From positions 1-64,000 of the forward strand of contig CANGHH010000016.1 in NCBI GenBank assembly GCA_947453725.1: a stretch of 64,000 bases of DNA. The letters run 5' to 3'. This document shows, piece by piece, positions 61,878 to 64,000 of the stretch; the first letter of the stretch is position 1, and every line of letters begins with the position of its first letter. This DNA is from Betaproteobacteria bacterium. GTDB taxonomy: Bacteria; Pseudomonadota; Gammaproteobacteria; Burkholderiales; Burkholderiaceae_C. The notes beneath the pieces are model-generated. The model ran no database searches and was not told the DNA's origin. It worked only from the letters and a program-made list of their open reading frames with translations. A program made the translations under genes and the position numbers.

Positions 61878-63920
61878 TCACCAGACCACGATCGGCTCGC
61901 CGGCCACCATCGCGTCACCGGCCTTGCAGCCGAAGGCCTGCGCGAAGGCGCTCATCTGGCTCATCGGCCCGAGCACGCGCCAGCGGCCCGGTGAATGGCC
62001 ATCGGTGCGCAGCTGGTCGACCAGGGCCTCGGGGCGCGCCTTGACCCGCCACAGCAAGGCGTTGTTGGTGAAGTAGCGCTGCTCGGGCGTCAGGCCATCG
62101 ACCAGCGGCGTGGCCAGTCCGGCGGCGCGTTGGCGCTTCAGCGCGATCTGCAGACCTTCGTAGGCGATCTGGATGCCGCCCACGTCGGACAGGTTCTCGC
62201 CCAGCGTCAGCTGGCCGTTGATGCGCACGCCGGGCACCGGCTCGTAGCTGCTGTACAGCGCCGCCACGCGGTCGGCGCGGGCCTTGTAGGCGGCGGCGTC
62301 GGCGGGCAGCCACCAGTCGCGCAGATTGCCCTGGGCGTCGAACTGCCGGCCGCGGTCGTCGAAGTGGTGGGTGATCTCGTGGCCGATGACCATGCCGATG
62401 CCGCCGAAGTTGGTGGCGTCGTCGGCCCCGGCGTCGAAGAAGGGCGGCTGCAGGATGCCGGCCGGGAAGACGATCTGGTTACCGCTGGCCGCGAAGGCGT
62501 TCACGATGTGCGGGCTGGTGTTCCAGCGGCTGCGGTCGACCGGCCGGCCCAGGTCCTTCAGGCGCTCGGCCGTGACCCAGGCGTTGGCGCGCAGCAGGTT
62601 GCCGGCGTAGTCGTCGTCCTGCAGCAGCAGGCCGTCCCAGCCCTGCCATTTCTCGGGCGCGCCGATCTTGGCCGTCATCGCGGCCAGCTTGGCCTGGGCC
62701 AGCAGCTTGGTCGGCGCGCTCATCCAGGGCAGGGCCTCGATGCGCTGGTGCATGGCGGCCTTGATGTCGGCCAGCATTTGCAGCGAGCGGGCCTGCGCCT
62801 GCGGCGAGAAGGCCTTGCTGACGAAGAGCTCGCCCAGCGCTTCCGACACCGGTGCGCCGCCATAGGCGCCGCCGATCATCAGGATCACCTGCTCGGCCCG
62901 CGTGGGCGGCGCCTGCAGGCCGCGGATGGCCCCGCTGCGGTAGGCGAAGTGGCTGTCGGCCAGGGCCTTGGGGCCGAATTCGGCGATCGCCTCCAGGCTG
63001 CGCACGCGCAGGTAGGTCTGCCAGGTCGACAGCGGCGCGCTGGCCGCCAACTCGGCAATGGCGCGGGCGTGGCCGGTCTGGCCAACCACCAGCGGCGCCT
63101 GTTCGACCTGGGCCTTCGGCAGACCCCAGGCGGTGATCCAGGCCGTCCAGTCGAAGCCGGCGCCCAGGTCCTTCAAGGCGGCGCCGCTCATCGCGTTGTA
63201 GACCGCGTTCGGGTCGCGCCGCTGCACGCGGGTCAGCGTGGCGCGGGCCATCGTCGCCTCGAAGGCCAGCAGGCTGTCCAGCGTGGCCTCGTCGGCCGGC
63301 GCGCCGGCGGCCTTCAGCAGGGTCTGCGCGTGCAGGCGGTAGGCGGCCGTGACGCGGCGGGTGTTGTCGTCGCTGCGCGTGTAGTCGTCGCGGTCGGGCA
63401 GGCCCAGGCCGGCCTGGCCGACGTTGATGACGTGGCGGTTGGCGTTCTTCGCGTCAGGCCCGACGTTCAGGCCCAGCGGCGGGTTCAGCTGCAGCCGGGC
63501 CATCTCGCCCAGCAGGGCGGGCAACTGTTCGCGGCCGAGGCCATTGATGCGCGTCAGGATCGGCTGCACGGCGGCCAGGCCCTGGCGCTCGATGGCGGCC
63601 GCGTCCATGCCGCTGCGGTAGTAGCGGGCCAGCAGCTTCAGGCCGGGCGTGGTCTGGCGTGCGGGGTCGGCGGCGAGTTGGGCCAGTGCCGCGATCAACA
63701 CCTTGTCGTTGGCTTCGCGCAGGGTGTCGAAGCTGCCGATGCGCGCCTTGCTGGCCGGCACCTCGGCGGTGGCCAGCCAGCGGCCATTGACGTGGCTGTC
63801 GAAGTCGCTGCAGGCCGTCGCGGTGGTGGTGACGGTGGCGACGCGGTCGGCGGCCGTCGCGGACAGGCCGCTCAGGGCCAGGGTGCAGGCGGCGGCGATG
63901 CGCTGGAACTTGGGGCTCAT
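61878..63920 (-). CDS. M13-family zinc metallopeptidase (PepO-like)
   Basis: A 680-aa exported endopeptidase of the neprilysin family. The signal peptide is AAACTLALSGLSATAA. The zinc site is HEITHHFDD (H514, E515, H518), and the third ligand is in GENLSDVGG. The N-terminal domain begins DFDSHVNGRWL, a conserved M13 start. The usual C-x-x-W end is present in altered form (FGCKAGDAM, ending VVW). It cleaves oligopeptides in the periplasm. ATG 63920 directly precedes the signal peptide; ATG 63980 would add 20 unlike residues. Confidence 0.9.
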   Translation of the reverse strand: MSPKFQRIAAACTLALSGLSATAADRVATVTTTATACSDFDSHVNGRWLATAEVPASKARIGSFDTLREANDKVLIAALAQLAADPARQTTPGLKLLARYYRSGMDAAAIERQGLAAVQPILTRINGLGREQLPALLGEMARLQLNPPLGLNVGPDAKNANRHVINVGQAGLGLPDRDDYTRSDDNTRRVTAAYRLHAQTLLKAAGAPADEATLDSLLAFEATMARATLTRVQRRDPNAVYNAMSGAALKDLGAGFDWTAWITAWGLPKAQVEQAPLVVGQTGHARAIAELAASAPLSTWQTYLRVRSLEAIAEFGPKALADSHFAYRSGAIRGLQAPPTRAEQVILMIGGAYGGAPVSEALGELFVSKAFSPQAQARSLQMLADIKAAMHQRIEALPWMSAPTKLLAQAKLAAMTAKIGAPEKWQGWDGLLLQDDDYAGNLLRANAWVTAERLKDLGRPVDRSRWNTSPHIVNAFAASGNQIVFPAGILQPPFFDAGADDATNFGGIGMVIGHEITHHFDDRGRQFDAQGNLRDWWLPADAAAYKARADRVAALYSSYEPVPGVRINGQLTLGENLSDVGGIQIAYEGLQIALKRQRAAGLATPLVDGLTPEQRYFTNNALLWRVKARPEALVDQLRTDGHSPGRWRVLGPMSQMSAFAQAFGCKAGDAMVAGEPIVVW

Positions 63921-63964
63921 GGGCAGGGAAGGGGTGGACGAAGCGGCGAAGTCTAGGCTGGCGT

Positions 63965-64000
63965 TGGCATGGCATGGCATGGGGTGGCATGGGGTGGCAT
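63965..64000. repeat. Short tandem repeat TGGCAT / GGGGTGGCAT
   Basis: TGGCAT recurs five times in 36 bp, first as adjacent GGCAT units then as GGGG-TGGCAT units, and runs into the window end. It lies in the upstream region of the M13 peptidase gene. May continue beyond the window. Confidence 0.7.

Overview
The window is GC-rich DNA of a Betaproteobacterium, most likely Burkholderiales (Rubrivivax/Leptothrix/Roseateles-like). This is inferred from codon use, frequent GTG starts and 4-bp start/stop overlaps, and the kinds of accessory proteins present (PRC-barrel, CsbD, DUF5329, SapC). No rRNA or tRNA gene was seen.

Layout. (1) 0.2-4.8 kb, minus strand: small conserved hypotheticals, a secreted HNH-like protein, a macro-domain-like protein, a 5'-truncated dual-specificity phosphatase and a DUF4236 protein. 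(2) 5.36-23.94 kb, plus strand: a complete type III-B CRISPR-Cas locus. Its order is an NE0113-family CARF protein, cmr1, cas10/cmr2, cmr3-6, a CARF-adenosine deaminase (Cad1), a DUF1874/AcrIII-1-type ring nuclease (Crn2), cas6, a Csx2 CARF-HEPN RNase, a divergent cas2, cas1, a degenerate Cas1-like gene, a second cas2, a 63-bp leader, and an array of 32 identical 37-bp repeats with 31 spacers. (3) 24-28.4 kb: a decayed defence island holding an IS5-family transposase pseudogene, a relic array of four variant repeats, an Mrr nuclease fragment and a frameshifted PLD-DEAD helicase-DUF3427 gene. (4) 28.6-42.9 kb: stress and envelope genes (VIT family, AdhP, PRC-barrel, cardiolipin-synthase-like, FtsH-like, CheB-type methylesterase, SGNH hydrolase, AI-2E family, CsbD, PAP2, DUF3943, DUF5329), with several gene fragments between them. 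(5) 43.5-60.3 kb: a probable glucan-utilisation locus. A minus-strand operon (1109-aa protein, sugar ABC transporter, GH16 glucanase) faces a plus-strand series (TonB-dependent receptor, halogenase-like, SapC, cupin/JmjC, halogenase-like). Both sides carry the LacI-type palindrome TGAAAGCGCTTTCA in the intergenic region. (6) 60.3-64 kb: a chemoreceptor 3' fragment, an alpha/beta hydrolase, a DCC-protein fragment and an M13 metallopeptidase.

How the CRISPR genes work together. The Cmr complex with Cas6-processed crRNA would bind target RNA. Cas10 keeps its GGDD palm motif, so it should make cyclic oligoadenylate. Cad1 (predicted ATP to ITP deamination) and Csx2 (RNase) are the predicted receptors, while Crn2 and possibly the NE0113 protein would destroy the messenger. 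The adaptation end is unusual in having two Cas2 proteins and a second Cas1-like protein without the catalytic residues. Two spacer pairs overlap in sequence, so the same target was sampled repeatedly.
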